A stretch of 64,000 bases of DNA from Pseudogemmobacter humi (GTDB lineage: Bacteria; Pseudomonadota; Alphaproteobacteria; Rhodobacterales; Rhodobacteraceae), in NCBI RefSeq assembly GCF_900609055.1, contig NZ_UXAW01000033.1, positions 124,001 to 188,000 on the forward strand, read 5' to 3'. Shown one piece after another: positions 20,470-29,071 of this stretch. Position 1 is the first letter of the stretch, and each line of letters starts with the position of its first letter. Under the pieces are notes generated by a model. That model ran no database searches. It was not told the origin of the DNA and was given only the letters and a program-made list of their open reading frames with translations. The position numbers were made by a program, and so were the translations under genes.

Positions 20470-21615
20470 TCAGGGCGCGCCTTTCGGCATCGGGTTCCGC
20501 GCCTTGTTGTAGGGCTTCCAGTCCTCGATGTCCGGGTAGAACTGCTTGCGCCAGGCCCGCACCCGGGGGTTCATGAAGCGCCGCCAGACCGGCGGGATCA
20601 TCGCGGCGAAGGTCATCACCGGATAGCCGTAGGGCAGTTGCGGGGCCTCGTCCTCGTCGTAGTTCTGCAAGAGCGGGAAGCGCCGGTCGGGCTTGTAATG
20701 GTGGTCCGAATGGCGTTGCAGGTTGATCAGCAGCCAGTTGGTCGCCTTATGCGCGGCATTCCAGGAATGGCGCGGCAGGGCGTGTTCATATTTCCCCTCG
20801 CCCAGGTAGCGCCGGGTCAGGCCGTAGTGTTCAACATAGTTCACCAGTTCAAGCTGCCAGGTCGCCACCGCCGCCTGGCCGAGGAACAGCGCCAGCCCCT
20901 GCCAGCCGCCAAGCGCCAGCGCCAGACCGATCATCGCCAGTTGCAGGCCCCAATAGCGCCAGTAGGGGTTCGAGGCGTGCCACCACGGCAGCCCCTTCCT
21001 CGCCAGCATCGCCTTTTCGGCGCGGAAGGCCGAACGCCGGGTCTCGCGCACCACGCGGGGGAAGAAGCGGTGGAAGCCCTCGTTATAGCGCGCCGTCACC
21101 GCATCGCGCGGGGTGCCGACATAGAGGTGGTGGACCCGCAGATGCTCGGTGCGGAAATGGGAATAGAGCACGGTCGCCAGCATCAGATCGGCCAGCCAGC
21201 GTTCGATCTTCGGCTTCTGGTGCATCAGCTCGTGGCTGTAGTTGATGCCGATGGTGCCGGTCATCACCCCCATGCCGAAGGTCATGCCGATCTTCTCCCA
21301 GACCCCCAGACCGCTCTGCGGCACATACCACAGGAACATGCAGATCAGGGCGAACTGAACCGGGAACCACAGCATGGTCAGCAGGCGGTAAAGCGCGAGA
21401 TCGCCCTCGGGCGTGGTGAGATCGGCGTTGTCGGTGTTCAGCCCCAGCATCGCGTCCAGCGCCGAGAACAGGCCCCAGCAATAGGCGGGCAGCAAAAGCA
21501 CCCAGAGCCCGCCCCAGGCCATGCCCGCCAGCGCGATGGGCACCGTGCCGAGCGAGAGCCAGAACGGCAGCGCCTGCGAGGGGCGGGCCATGGTCTGCGG
21601 GGAAAGCTGCGCCAT
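20470..21615 (-). CDS. Alkane 1-monooxygenase (AlkB-type di-iron hydroxylase)
   Basis: Integral-membrane non-haem di-iron enzyme that hydroxylates the terminal carbon of n-alkanes using rubredoxin-delivered electrons. It is 381 residues with six hydrophobic segments and the complete histidine set: NYSHELMHQ near residue 125, EHLRVHH near residue 158 and LQRHSDHHY near residue 301. The alkane-hydroxylase NYVEHYGL motif sits near residue 261. GGAG lies upstream of the ATG. No rubredoxin, rubredoxin reductase or alcohol dehydrogenase gene is next to it. Distinguish it from the unrelated DNA-repair alkB at 34099. Confidence 0.92.
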   Translation of the reverse strand: MAQLSPQTMARPSQALPFWLSLGTVPIALAGMAWGGLWVLLLPAYCWGLFSALDAMLGLNTDNADLTTPEGDLALYRLLTMLWFPVQFALICMFLWYVPQSGLGVWEKIGMTFGMGVMTGTIGINYSHELMHQKPKIERWLADLMLATVLYSHFRTEHLRVHHLYVGTPRDAVTARYNEGFHRFFPRVVRETRRSAFRAEKAMLARKGLPWWHASNPYWRYWGLQLAMIGLALALGGWQGLALFLGQAAVATWQLELVNYVEHYGLTRRYLGEGKYEHALPRHSWNAAHKATNWLLINLQRHSDHHYKPDRRFPLLQNYDEDEAPQLPYGYPVMTFAAMIPPVWRRFMNPRVRAWRKQFYPDIEDWKPYNKARNPMPKGAP

Positions 21616-21668
21616 GATGGATGCTCCGGGTTACGCGCGCGGATGCTAACCCCGGCGCGGCGGCAGGA

Positions 21669-22700
21669 TCAACGCGACGAAAGCGCGCTGAGGCCCAGAT
21701 CGAACGCCTTGCGAAAGACGGTGGGCAGGCTGTCGGGCGAGAATTCCGCCGTTGGGATCAGCTCGCCCCGGGTGGGGTTGGCCTCGGCCTCGGCGGTCAT
21801 CACCCGCAGGATCAGGTGGAAATGGGTGAAGGTGTGGCGCACCTCGCCCGCGAAGGCCCAGGGCGCGTCGGCGGGGGCGGTCTCGGGTGCGCCGGGCCGG
21901 TCCCAGCCGTCGCCGGGCAGCCCGTTCATGCCGCCGAGGAGGCCCTTCGCCGCGCGGCGCTCGATCAGCCAGCCGCGGGGGGTGCGCAGAAGCCAGACCG
22001 TGCCCTCGCGGGTGGGTTTTCCGGCTTTCGGCGCCTTGCGCGGCAGGCTGGCGGCGGTGCCGGAGGCGCGGGCGCGGCAGGGGTCGATCCAGGGGCAGAT
22101 GCCGCAGGCGGGCGAGCGGGGCGTGCAGATCGTCGCGCCCAGATCCATCACCGCCTGGGCATAGTCGCCCGGCCGCAGGGCTGGGGTGAGGGTTTCGGCC
22201 AGCCGCACCAGTTCCGGTTTTGCGGCAGGCAGCGGGGTTTCCACCTCGAACAGCCGCGACATGACGCGCTCGACATTGCCGTCCACCACGGTTGCGGGCT
22301 CGTCGTAAGCGATGGCGGCCACGGCGCTCGCGGTATAGGGGCCGATGCCCGGGAGCGTCAGCAGACCGTCGCGGCTGCCCGGAAAACCGCCGCGCGCCGC
22401 CACCTCGCGCGCGCATTTCAACAGGTTCCGGGCGCGGGCGTAGTAACCAAGCCCCGCCCATTCGGCCATGACATCCTCGTCGCGCGCGCTTGCCAGCGCC
22501 GCCACATCCGGCCAGCGCAGGGTGAAGCGCAGGAAATAGTCGCGCACCGCGGCGACCGTGGTCTGTTGCAGCATCACCTCGGACAGCCAGACCCGATAGG
22601 GGTCGGGCTGCTCGCCGCTCGCGCGGGCGGCAGGCCCCGTGCGCCAGGGCATCTCGCGCGCGTGGCGATCATACCAGGCCAGCAGGTCTCCGGTCAGCAT
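21669..22700 (-). CDS. mutY: A/G-specific adenine glycosylase
   Basis: Removes adenine mispaired with 8-oxoguanine, complementing MutM. 343 residues: WLSEVMLQQTTVAAV carries the catalytic Glu, the helix-hairpin-helix is LPGIGPYTASAV, the catalytic Asp is in VVDGNVERV. The 4Fe-4S ligands lie in CTPRSPACGICPWIDPC. The C-terminal MutT-like 8-oxoG recognition domain includes FAGEVRHTFTHFHL. The start at 22700 has AGGA 7 bases upstream. It is divergent from the dciA-like gene. Confidence 0.96.
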   Translation of the reverse strand: MLTGDLLAWYDRHAREMPWRTGPAARASGEQPDPYRVWLSEVMLQQTTVAAVRDYFLRFTLRWPDVAALASARDEDVMAEWAGLGYYARARNLLKCAREVAARGGFPGSRDGLLTLPGIGPYTASAVAAIAYDEPATVVDGNVERVMSRLFEVETPLPAAKPELVRLAETLTPALRPGDYAQAVMDLGATICTPRSPACGICPWIDPCRARASGTAASLPRKAPKAGKPTREGTVWLLRTPRGWLIERRAAKGLLGGMNGLPGDGWDRPGAPETAPADAPWAFAGEVRHTFTHFHLILRVMTAEAEANPTRGELIPTAEFSPDSLPTVFRKAFDLGLSALSSR

Positions 22701-22841
22701 TCGTGCGTCCTGGCTTCCGGCAATGTCACGCAAGATTTATGGCCTCTGCTTTGCGCCCGGGCTGGCGGGGGGCCGGGCTTTGGCTAAGATAGCGCCGGAA
22801 ATCGCCCGGCGAAACTACCCCGGACGAGACGAAGGACCAGA

Positions 22842-23369
22842 ATGGCGCGCAAACCCGCCCCACCCTCGGCAGAACACCGGATGCGCGGCTTTGAGCCCGC
22901 CTTCGCGCTGATGGCGAAACAGCTGCGCGGCGCGGGCGAGGCGCGGGGGTTCGCGGTCGCCCGGCTGATGACCCACTGGGCCGAAACCGTGGGCGAGGAT
23001 CTGGCGCGCATCACCCGCCCGGTGAAGATCGGCTACGGGCGCGAGGGGATGGGCGGAACGCTGTCGCTTCTTGTCCGGGGCGCCCATGCGCCCATGGTCG
23101 AGATGCAGAAGGAGCGCATCCGCGAGAAGGTCAACGCGCTTTACGGCTACAACGCCATCTCGCGCATCCATCTGACCCAGACCGCCGCCGAAGGGTTCGC
23201 CGAGGCGCAGACCCCCTTCACCGCCGCGCCGCCCGCGCCCGATCCGCAGGCAGAGGCCCGGATCGCGACCGCCGCCTCGGAACGGGCCGAAGGGGTGAGC
23301 GACCCCGGCCTGCGCGCTGCGCTTGAGCGGCTGGCGCAAAACATATTATCCCGCCCCGACAGGAAATGA
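22842..23369 (+). CDS. DUF721/DciA-family protein
   Basis: 175 residues. The N-terminal and central DUF721 region (residues 14-115, with VARLMTHWAETVGEDLARITRPVKI and the later VNALYGYNAISRIHL) resembles DciA, the replicative-helicase (DnaB) loader of bacteria that lack DnaC; the C-terminal 50 residues are Ala/Pro-rich and probably disordered. The helicase-loading role is inferred from the family. The gene stops 10 bases before the DsbA-like gene, so they are co-transcribed. Confidence 0.8.
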   Translation: MARKPAPPSAEHRMRGFEPAFALMAKQLRGAGEARGFAVARLMTHWAETVGEDLARITRPVKIGYGREGMGGTLSLLVRGAHAPMVEMQKERIREKVNALYGYNAISRIHLTQTAAEGFAEAQTPFTAAPPAPDPQAEARIATAASERAEGVSDPGLRAALERLAQNILSRPDRK

Positions 23370-23379
23370 GGACGAAGAG

Positions 23380-24015
23380 ATGACCAGTATCAACCGCCGG
23401 GCCCTGATCGCGCTGGCCGCCGCCGTGGCCGCCGCCCCGGCCTGGGCCGAAGAGGCCGCCCCCGGCGAAGCCGCCGCGGCGCCCGCGCCCGCGCCGGTGG
23501 ATTTCACCCTGGGCGACGAGAACGCCCCGGTGAAGATCATCGAATATGCCAGCTACACCTGCCCGCATTGCGCGAATTTCCACGAGACGGTCTTCAAGCC
23601 GCTCAAGGCGGAATATATCGACACCGGCAAGGTGCATTTCACCCTGCGCGAGGTTTATTTCGACCGTTACGGCTTCTGGGCGGCGCTGGTTGCGCGCTGC
23701 GGCGAGGGCAAGCGCTACGGGGCGATCTCGGACATGATCTTCTCGCGGCAGCGCGACTGGATGAACTCGGACGATCCGGCCGCGGTGATGGAGAACCTGC
23801 GCGTGATCGGCATTTCCGCCGGGCTGACCCGCGAGGAGATCGCGGTCTGCGAACAGGATACCGCCCATGGCGACGCGCTGCTCGCCCGGTTCGAGACGCA
23901 TATGAAGACCGATCAGATCAAAGGAACGCCCGCGATCCTCGTCGATGGCGAGCTGATCGGCAATCCGGCCTGGGCCGATCTGAAGGCGATGATCGACAGC
24001 AAGCTCGGGGGCTGA
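23380..24015 (+). CDS. DsbA-family thioredoxin-fold protein (periplasmic disulphide oxidoreductase)
   Basis: 211 residues with an N-terminal signal sequence (NRRALIALAAAVAAAPAWA) whose paired Arg hints at Tat or Sec export. The thioredoxin active site is CPHC in YTCPHCANFHETVF near residue 64, with the cis-Pro in KGTPAILVDGELIG near residue 188. It belongs to the DsbA/BdbD/DsbG-like group. The start at 23380 is preceded by AGGACGAAGAG; the upstream extension overlaps dciA. The next gene starts one base after its stop. Confidence 0.88.
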   Translation: MTSINRRALIALAAAVAAAPAWAEEAAPGEAAAAPAPAPVDFTLGDENAPVKIIEYASYTCPHCANFHETVFKPLKAEYIDTGKVHFTLREVYFDRYGFWAALVARCGEGKRYGAISDMIFSRQRDWMNSDDPAAVMENLRVIGISAGLTREEIAVCEQDTAHGDALLARFETHMKTDQIKGTPAILVDGELIGNPAWADLKAMIDSKLGG

Positions 24016-24016
24016 G

Positions 24017-25153
24017 ATGGCCGCACCGCTGGAAGGGATCCGTGTCATCGAGCTGGCGCGGATCCTTGCCGGGCCATGGGCCGGGCAGACGCTCGCCGAT
24101 CTGGGCGCCGAGGTGATCAAGGTCGAGGCGCCCGAGGGCGACGACACCCGCCGCTGGGGCCCTCCGTTCATCACCCATCAGGGCGAAAAGACCGCCGCTT
24201 ATTTCCATTGCTGCAACCGCGGCAAGAAAAGCGTGACCTGCGATTTCCGCAGCCCCGAGGGCCAGGAACAGGTCCGCCGGCTGGTGGCGGGCGCCGATGT
24301 GGTGATCGAGAATTTCAAGCTCGGCGGGCTGGCGAAATACGGGCTGGATTACGAATCCCTGCGTCAGGTGAACCCGGGGCTGATCTATTGCTCGATCACC
24401 GGCTTCGGCCAGACCGGCCCCTATGCGCATCGCGCGGGCTATGATTTCATCATCCAGGGCATGGCCGGCCTGATGAGCGTGACCGGCCCCGCAGACGGCC
24501 AGCCGCAGAAGGTGGGCGTGGCGGTGACCGATGTGTTCACCGGGATCTACGCTTCGAACGCGATCCTCGCGGCGATCATCCGGCGCGGGCGCACCGGCCA
24601 GGGCCAGCATATCGACATGGCGCTGATGGATGTGGCGACCAGCATCATGGCGAACCAGGCGCTGAACTATCTGGCGACCGGCACCGCGCCGCAGAAGATG
24701 GGCAACGCGCATCCCAACCTCGCGCCCTACGCGGTGTTCGACTGTTCCGATGGCTGGCTGATCCTCGCGGTCGGCAACGACGGGCAGTTCCGCAAACTCT
24801 GCACCCTGCTCGACCTTGCGGAAATGGCCGACGACCCCAGCTTCCGTACCAATGCCGACCGGGTGAGCAACCGCGAGACGATGACCGAACGGCTGACCGC
24901 CGCGACCCGCCGCATGACCAAAGCCGAGCTTCTCGCCGCCTGCGAGGCGCAAGGCGTGCCCGCCGGTCCGATCAATGACATGGCCGAGGTCTTCGCCGAT
25001 CCGCAGACCATCGCCCGCGGCATGCGGATCGCGCCCGATGGCGTGCCCGGCGTGCGCAGCCCGATGACCTTCTCCGAGGCGGAGCTTTCGCTCGACCGCC
25101 CCTCGCCGCGGCTCGGCGAACATCAGGCGGAGATCTTCGGCTCTCCGTCCTGA
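24017..25153 (+). CDS. CaiB/BaiF (family III) CoA-transferase
   Basis: 378 residues. It starts MAAPLEGIRVIELARILAGPWAGQTLADLGAEVIKVE, the classic family III opening, and has DFIIQGMAGLMSVTG and the active-site aspartate in IDMALMDVATS near residue 200. Family members move CoA between carboxylic acids (formyl-, carnitinyl-, succinyl-type); the substrate is not readable. It lies one base after the DsbA-like gene and ends in a palindromic repeat region. Confidence 0.9.
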   Translation: MAAPLEGIRVIELARILAGPWAGQTLADLGAEVIKVEAPEGDDTRRWGPPFITHQGEKTAAYFHCCNRGKKSVTCDFRSPEGQEQVRRLVAGADVVIENFKLGGLAKYGLDYESLRQVNPGLIYCSITGFGQTGPYAHRAGYDFIIQGMAGLMSVTGPADGQPQKVGVAVTDVFTGIYASNAILAAIIRRGRTGQGQHIDMALMDVATSIMANQALNYLATGTAPQKMGNAHPNLAPYAVFDCSDGWLILAVGNDGQFRKLCTLLDLAEMADDPSFRTNADRVSNRETMTERLTAATRRMTKAELLAACEAQGVPAGPINDMAEVFADPQTIARGMRIAPDGVPGVRSPMTFSEAELSLDRPSPRLGEHQAEIFGSPS

Positions 25154-25189
25154 GGGTCGTGCCCCCGGCCGGCGCCGGATGCCTCCGGC

Positions 25190-25240
25190 GGGGGTATTTG
25201 GATCAGGATGAAAATGCTTTCACCCTGACGAAAATACCCC
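25190..25240. repeat. Inverted pair of the GGGGTATTT...GATGAAAA repeat
   Basis: Left copy 25190-25217 (GGGGTATTTGGATCAGGATG then AAAATGC) and a right copy in the opposite sense (to 25240) give an imperfect palindrome of about 50 bases between two convergent genes. Upstream bases 25171-25189 (GGCGCCGGATGC...) also recur, in the opposite orientation, at 29041-29055. Confidence 0.6.
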
Positions 25241-25287
25241 GGGGGAGTCGCGGAACGCGACGGGGGCAGCGCCCCCTTCGCCGCCGG

Positions 25288-26256
25288 TCACCCGCGCAAA
25301 CGGTCCATCACCCGCACCAGCGCCTCGGAGATGCCGGGCTCGGAGAGCGCATGGCCCGCCAGCGGCACCATGTTGATCCGCGCGCGGTCCCAGCCCTCGG
25401 CCAGCTTCCAGGCCGACAAGGGCGGGCAGACCATATCGTAACGGCCCTGGACGATCTCGGCCGGGATATGTTCGATCCGGGCGCGGTTTTTCAGGATCCA
25501 GCCGTCCTCTTCCAGGAACCCGCCGTTGATGAAATAATGGTTCTCCAGCCGCGAGAACGCCCGGGCATATTCCGCCGGGCTTTCGCCGAACATCCCGTCG
25601 TTGTGGATCGAGGCCAGCGCATTCTCCCATTGCGCCCAGATCCGGCCGAAGCGGATTTCCTCGCCGCGGTCGCCCGAGAACAGCCGCCGGTGATAGGCGA
25701 GAATCAGATCGCCGCGCTCGGTCTCGGGGATCGGGCCGGTGAACCGCGCCCAGAGGTCGGGGAAGAACGCACCTGCTCCGCCGCCGTAGAACCAGTCGAG
25801 TTCCGCTCGGGTCATCAGGAACACGCCGCGCAGGATCAGATGCGAGACCCGCCCGGGATGGGTAATCGCATAGATCAGCGCCAGCGTCGCGCCCCAGCTT
25901 CCGCCGAAGGCGATGAAGCGGTCGATCCCCAGCTCCTGCCGGATCCGCTCGGCATCGGCCACCAGATGCCAGGTTGTGTTCGCCGTCACCTCGGCATGGG
26001 GTTTCGAGCGCCCGCAGCCGCGCTGATCGAACAGCACCACCCGGTAATGCGCCGGATCGAAATAGCGCCGCATCGCCGGACTGCATCCGCCGCCCGGTCC
26101 GCCGTGAAACAGCATCACCGGCTGGCCGTCGGGCCGGCCGCATTGCTCGACCCAAACCTGATGGCCGTCGCCCATATCCATCAGGCGCTGGTCGAAAGGC
26201 TCGACCGGCGGGTATAGATAGTCCGAGGCGCGTTTTTGACCTGATCTCTGATCCAT
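25288..26256 (-). CDS. pip: Proline iminopeptidase (prolyl aminopeptidase)
   Basis: Alpha/beta-hydrolase that removes N-terminal proline from peptides. It is 322 residues. Motifs: HGGPGGGC (oxyanion hole) near residue 49, DQRGCGRSKPHA, the nucleophile elbow GGSWGATLAL near residue 115, and the late Asp and His in GRYDMVCPP and AGHAL. The start at 26256 (MDQRSGQKRASDYLYPPVEP) matches the family, with AGG 6 bases upstream. Divergent from ubiG; its last 30 bases run up to a repeat region. Confidence 0.94.
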   Translation of the reverse strand: MDQRSGQKRASDYLYPPVEPFDQRLMDMGDGHQVWVEQCGRPDGQPVMLFHGGPGGGCSPAMRRYFDPAHYRVVLFDQRGCGRSKPHAEVTANTTWHLVADAERIRQELGIDRFIAFGGSWGATLALIYAITHPGRVSHLILRGVFLMTRAELDWFYGGGAGAFFPDLWARFTGPIPETERGDLILAYHRRLFSGDRGEEIRFGRIWAQWENALASIHNDGMFGESPAEYARAFSRLENHYFINGGFLEEDGWILKNRARIEHIPAEIVQGRYDMVCPPLSAWKLAEGWDRARINMVPLAGHALSEPGISEALVRVMDRLRG

Positions 26257-26305
26257 CGCACCTGTATAACCCGGGCGAAAGCCAAAGTCGAACGAGGACA
26301 ATGCC

Positions 26306-27061
26306 ATGGAGAGCGCTCCGGCGACCGGAACCACCACCATCGACCCGGCCGAGGTCGCCAAATTCCAGGCCATGGCCGAGGAATGGTGGGATCCGAACGG
26401 CAAGTTCCGCCCGTTGCATCAGATGAACCCCTGCCGGCTGGATTACATCACCGCCCAGATCGCCGCCGAGTTCGGCCGCGACCTGACCGCGGCGCAGCCG
26501 CTCAAAGGGCTGCGTCTGCTCGACATCGGTTGCGGCGGCGGGCTTTTGTCCGAGCCGATGGCGCGGCTCGGCGCCGATGTGCTGGGCGCCGATGCGGCCG
26601 AACGCAACATCCCGGTGGCGCGGCTGCATGCCGGGCAATCGGGGCTGGCGATCGACTACCGCCATACCACCGCCGAGGCGCTGGCCGAAGCGGGAGAGCA
26701 GTTCGACGTGGTTCTGAACATGGAAGTGGTCGAGCATGTCGCCGATCCCCTGGCTTACCTTACCGCCTGCCGGCGCCTCCTGAAGCCCGGCGGGCTGATG
26801 ATCTGCTCGACCCTGAACCGCAATGCGAAAAGCTTCGCGCTGGCCATCGTCGGCGCCGAATGGGTGATGCGCTGGCTGCCCAAAGGCACCCACGACTGGA
26901 AGAAATTCATCACCCCCGACGAGCTTTACGACCTGATCCGCCGCGCGGGCCTTAGCCCGGTGGACCGCAAGGGGATGGTGTTCAACCCCATCTCCTGGCG
27001 GTGGAGCCTTTCCGCGCGCGATCTTTCGGTGAATTATGTGACGGCGAGTGTGAAACGGTGA
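26306..27061 (+). CDS. ubiG: Ubiquinone biosynthesis O-methyltransferase UbiG
   Basis: SAM-dependent O-methyltransferase for two steps of ubiquinone synthesis. 251 residues, with [23 protein letters not shown] near the start (family hallmark), the SAM motif [16 protein letters not shown] near residue 71, and VVEHVADP. The C-terminal [13 protein letters not shown] membrane-associated loop is present. Its stop overlaps the next gene's GTG (GTGA), coupling it to the DUF4105 protein. Confidence 0.96.
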   Translation: MESAPATGTTTIDPAEVAKFQAMAEEWWDPNGKFRPLHQMNPCRLDYITAQIAAEFGRDLTAAQPLKGLRLLDIGCGGGLLSEPMARLGADVLGADAAERNIPVARLHAGQSGLAIDYRHTTAEALAEAGEQFDVVLNMEVVEHVADPLAYLTACRRLLKPGGLMICSTLNRNAKSFALAIVGAEWVMRWLPKGTHDWKKFITPDELYDLIRRAGLSPVDRKGMVFNPISWRWSLSARDLSVNYVTASVKR

Positions 27062-28005
27062 AATCCTTGCTCTTCTGGCTGCTTCTTCCCCTGTTCCTGG
27101 CTTGGGCGGCCACCGCGCTCTGGGTGCAGTTCCCCGGCGCCCGCGCGCCCGCGCTCGGCGCGCTGGTCGTCGCGGTGGCGGTGGTGGTCTGGCTGCGGCT
27201 CGGCCCGGGCTGGGGCTGGACCGGGCTCGCGGTGCTGGTTCTGTGTCTGTCGGGCTGGTATTTCAGCCTGGTGCCCCGCCAGGACCGGGACTGGGCGCCC
27301 GATGTCTCGCGCATCGTGCGCGGCGAGGTCGCGGGCGATATCGTCACGCTGGAAAACGTCCGTGCCTTCCGCTGGATCGACGCCGACACCGCCGATGAGG
27401 CCTGGACCAGCCGCCGCGTCGATCTGACGAAGATCGAGGGCGCCGATATGATCACCTCGGTCTGGGGCAATCCGCTGATCGCGCATCTCCTGGTCAGCTT
27501 CCGCTTCACCGACGCACCGCCGGTGACCTTCTCGGTCGAGATCCGCCGCGAGAAGGGCGAGAAATTCTCAGCCCTCGGCGGCTTTTTCCGCCAGTTCGAA
27601 CTGGCGCTGATCGCCGCGGATGAGGACGACATCGTGCAATGGCGCGCGGTGCCCCGGGCCGAGGAGGTGCGGCTCTATCCGCTGACCCTGACGCCCGATC
27701 AGGCGCGGCAGGTGTTTTTGCAATATGTCGACCTGGGCAACGATCTGAACCGCAAACCGCGCTGGTATAATACGCTGACCTCGAACTGCACCACCGTGGT
27801 CTGGCAGCTTTCCAAAGTGCTGTCCCCGGATCTGCCGCTGGACCCGAGCCTGTTGCTCTCGGGCCGGTTGCCGGAATATCTGGACAAATTCGGCGCGCTG
27901 GCGGGCGAGGGGACGCTGGCCGAGAAGCGCGGGCGGGCGCTGATTTCGGCCCGCGCCCGGGCGATGCCGCCGGGCGAGGACTTCGCCGCCTGGATCCGTC
28001 CGTGA
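27058..28005 (+). CDS. DUF4105 (Lnb N-terminal-like) membrane protein
   Basis: 315 residues starting with GTG ([23 protein letters not shown]). Three hydrophobic segments lie in the first 85 residues, then a probable periplasmic domain with the DUF4105 motif [15 protein letters not shown] near residue 240, whose Asn-Cys-Thr and following region recall NlpC-like cysteine hydrolases. The family function is not established. It overlaps ubiG by four bases; whether it aids envelope or quinone functions is unknown. Confidence 0.78.
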   Translation: MKSLLFWLLLPLFLAWAATALWVQFPGARAPALGALVVAVAVVVWLRLGPGWGWTGLAVLVLCLSGWYFSLVPRQDRDWAPDVSRIVRGEVAGDIVTLENVRAFRWIDADTADEAWTSRRVDLTKIEGADMITSVWGNPLIAHLLVSFRFTDAPPVTFSVEIRREKGEKFSALGGFFRQFELALIAADEDDIVQWRAVPRAEEVRLYPLTLTPDQARQVFLQYVDLGNDLNRKPRWYNTLTSNCTTVVWQLSKVLSPDLPLDPSLLLSGRLPEYLDKFGALAGEGTLAEKRGRALISARARAMPPGEDFAAWIRP

Positions 28006-28061
28006 CATCCGCGCGTTGACCTGCGGTTGCGCTGCCCGCGCAGCCGTAGGATGGTGACGGC

Positions 28062-28922
28062 ATGACGGATTTTCTGCGCAAGGCCTGGCGGTTCGTATCC
28101 GCCGTATTGGAGCGGGTGAGTGACGGGCATTTCGGCCTCGTCGCCGCCGGAGTGGCGTTCTACGCGATGTTCGCGGTGTTTCCCGGCATTGCCGCGGTGG
28201 TGGCGATCTGGGGGATCATGGCCGATCCGGTGGTGATCGCCGGCTATCTGGGCGTGGTGGAGCGCTTTCTGCCGCCCGACGCCAGCGATCTGGTGCATGA
28301 CCAGGTGATGGGCCTCGTCGAGGCGCCGCGCGCGACTTTGGGCGGCGCGACCATCGTCTCGCTGCTGATCGCGCTTTATTCGGCGCGCAACGGGGTTTCG
28401 GCGCTGGTGCAGGGGCTGGATGTGGTGCATCGCGCCGATCCGCGCGGCTGGTTGCGCGGGGTGGCGCGCGATTTCGTGCTGACCTTCGCGCTGATCGCCG
28501 CGCTGATCGCGGCGCTGGCCACGGTGGTGATCGTGCCGGTGCTGCTTTCCTACGTTCCGCTGGATGAGGTGGCGCCGCGGCTGACGCGGTTTCTGCCCTG
28601 GGCGGGGATGTTCCTGCTGGTGCTGACCTTCCTGTCGGTCCTTTACCGCTACGGGCCGAATGTGGCGCGGGGCGAGCGGTCGCAGTGGCTCTCGGTAGGG
28701 GTGTTGTTCGCCGCCTTCGCCTGGGCGGGGGTGTCGATGGGATTCTCGCTCTATCTGGAGAATTTCAACAGCTACAATCGGATCTACGGCTCGATCGGGG
28801 CGGCGGTGATCCTGATGATGTGGCTTTACCTCTCGGTCTGGGCGATCCTCGCGGGTGGGGCGATCAATGCCGAACTGGACCACCGCCGCCGCATCCGGCG
28901 CCAGATGGGCCGGCTGGCCTGA
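28062..28922 (+). CDS. YihY/BrkB-family inner-membrane protein
   Basis: 286 residues with six hydrophobic segments and the conserved entries HFGLVAAGVAFYAMFAVFPGIAA, SARNGVSALVQGLDVV and YGSIGAAVILMMWLYLSVWAILAGGAINAE. This is the UPF0761/BrkB family, of unsettled function. It follows the DUF4105 gene by 56 bases and ends in a hairpin and palindromic repeat region. Confidence 0.9.
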   Translation: MTDFLRKAWRFVSAVLERVSDGHFGLVAAGVAFYAMFAVFPGIAAVVAIWGIMADPVVIAGYLGVVERFLPPDASDLVHDQVMGLVEAPRATLGGATIVSLLIALYSARNGVSALVQGLDVVHRADPRGWLRGVARDFVLTFALIAALIAALATVVIVPVLLSYVPLDEVAPRLTRFLPWAGMFLLVLTFLSVLYRYGPNVARGERSQWLSVGVLFAAFAWAGVSMGFSLYLENFNSYNRIYGSIGAAVILMMWLYLSVWAILAGGAINAELDHRRRIRRQMGRLA

Positions 28923-28956
28923 GACCCGGCCGCCGCAAGAAGGGGGCCGTGCCCCC

Positions 28957-29032
28957 GTCTTCGCAGGCGAAGACTCCCCCGGGGTATTTCCGTCAGGGTG
29001 AATGGGCTTTCATCCTGATATAAATACCCCCC
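28957..29032. repeat. Hairpin plus inverted pair of the GGGGTATTT repeat
   Basis: Hairpin GTCTTCGC (28957-28964) with GCGAAGAC (28967-28974), then an imperfect palindrome 28981-29032 whose halves are copies of the repeat also seen at 25190-25240. Located between convergent genes; probable bidirectional terminator or REP-like element. Confidence 0.6.
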
Positions 29033-29071
29033 GCTCGGAGAGCATCCGGCGCCAGCCGGATTTGGAGCGGA

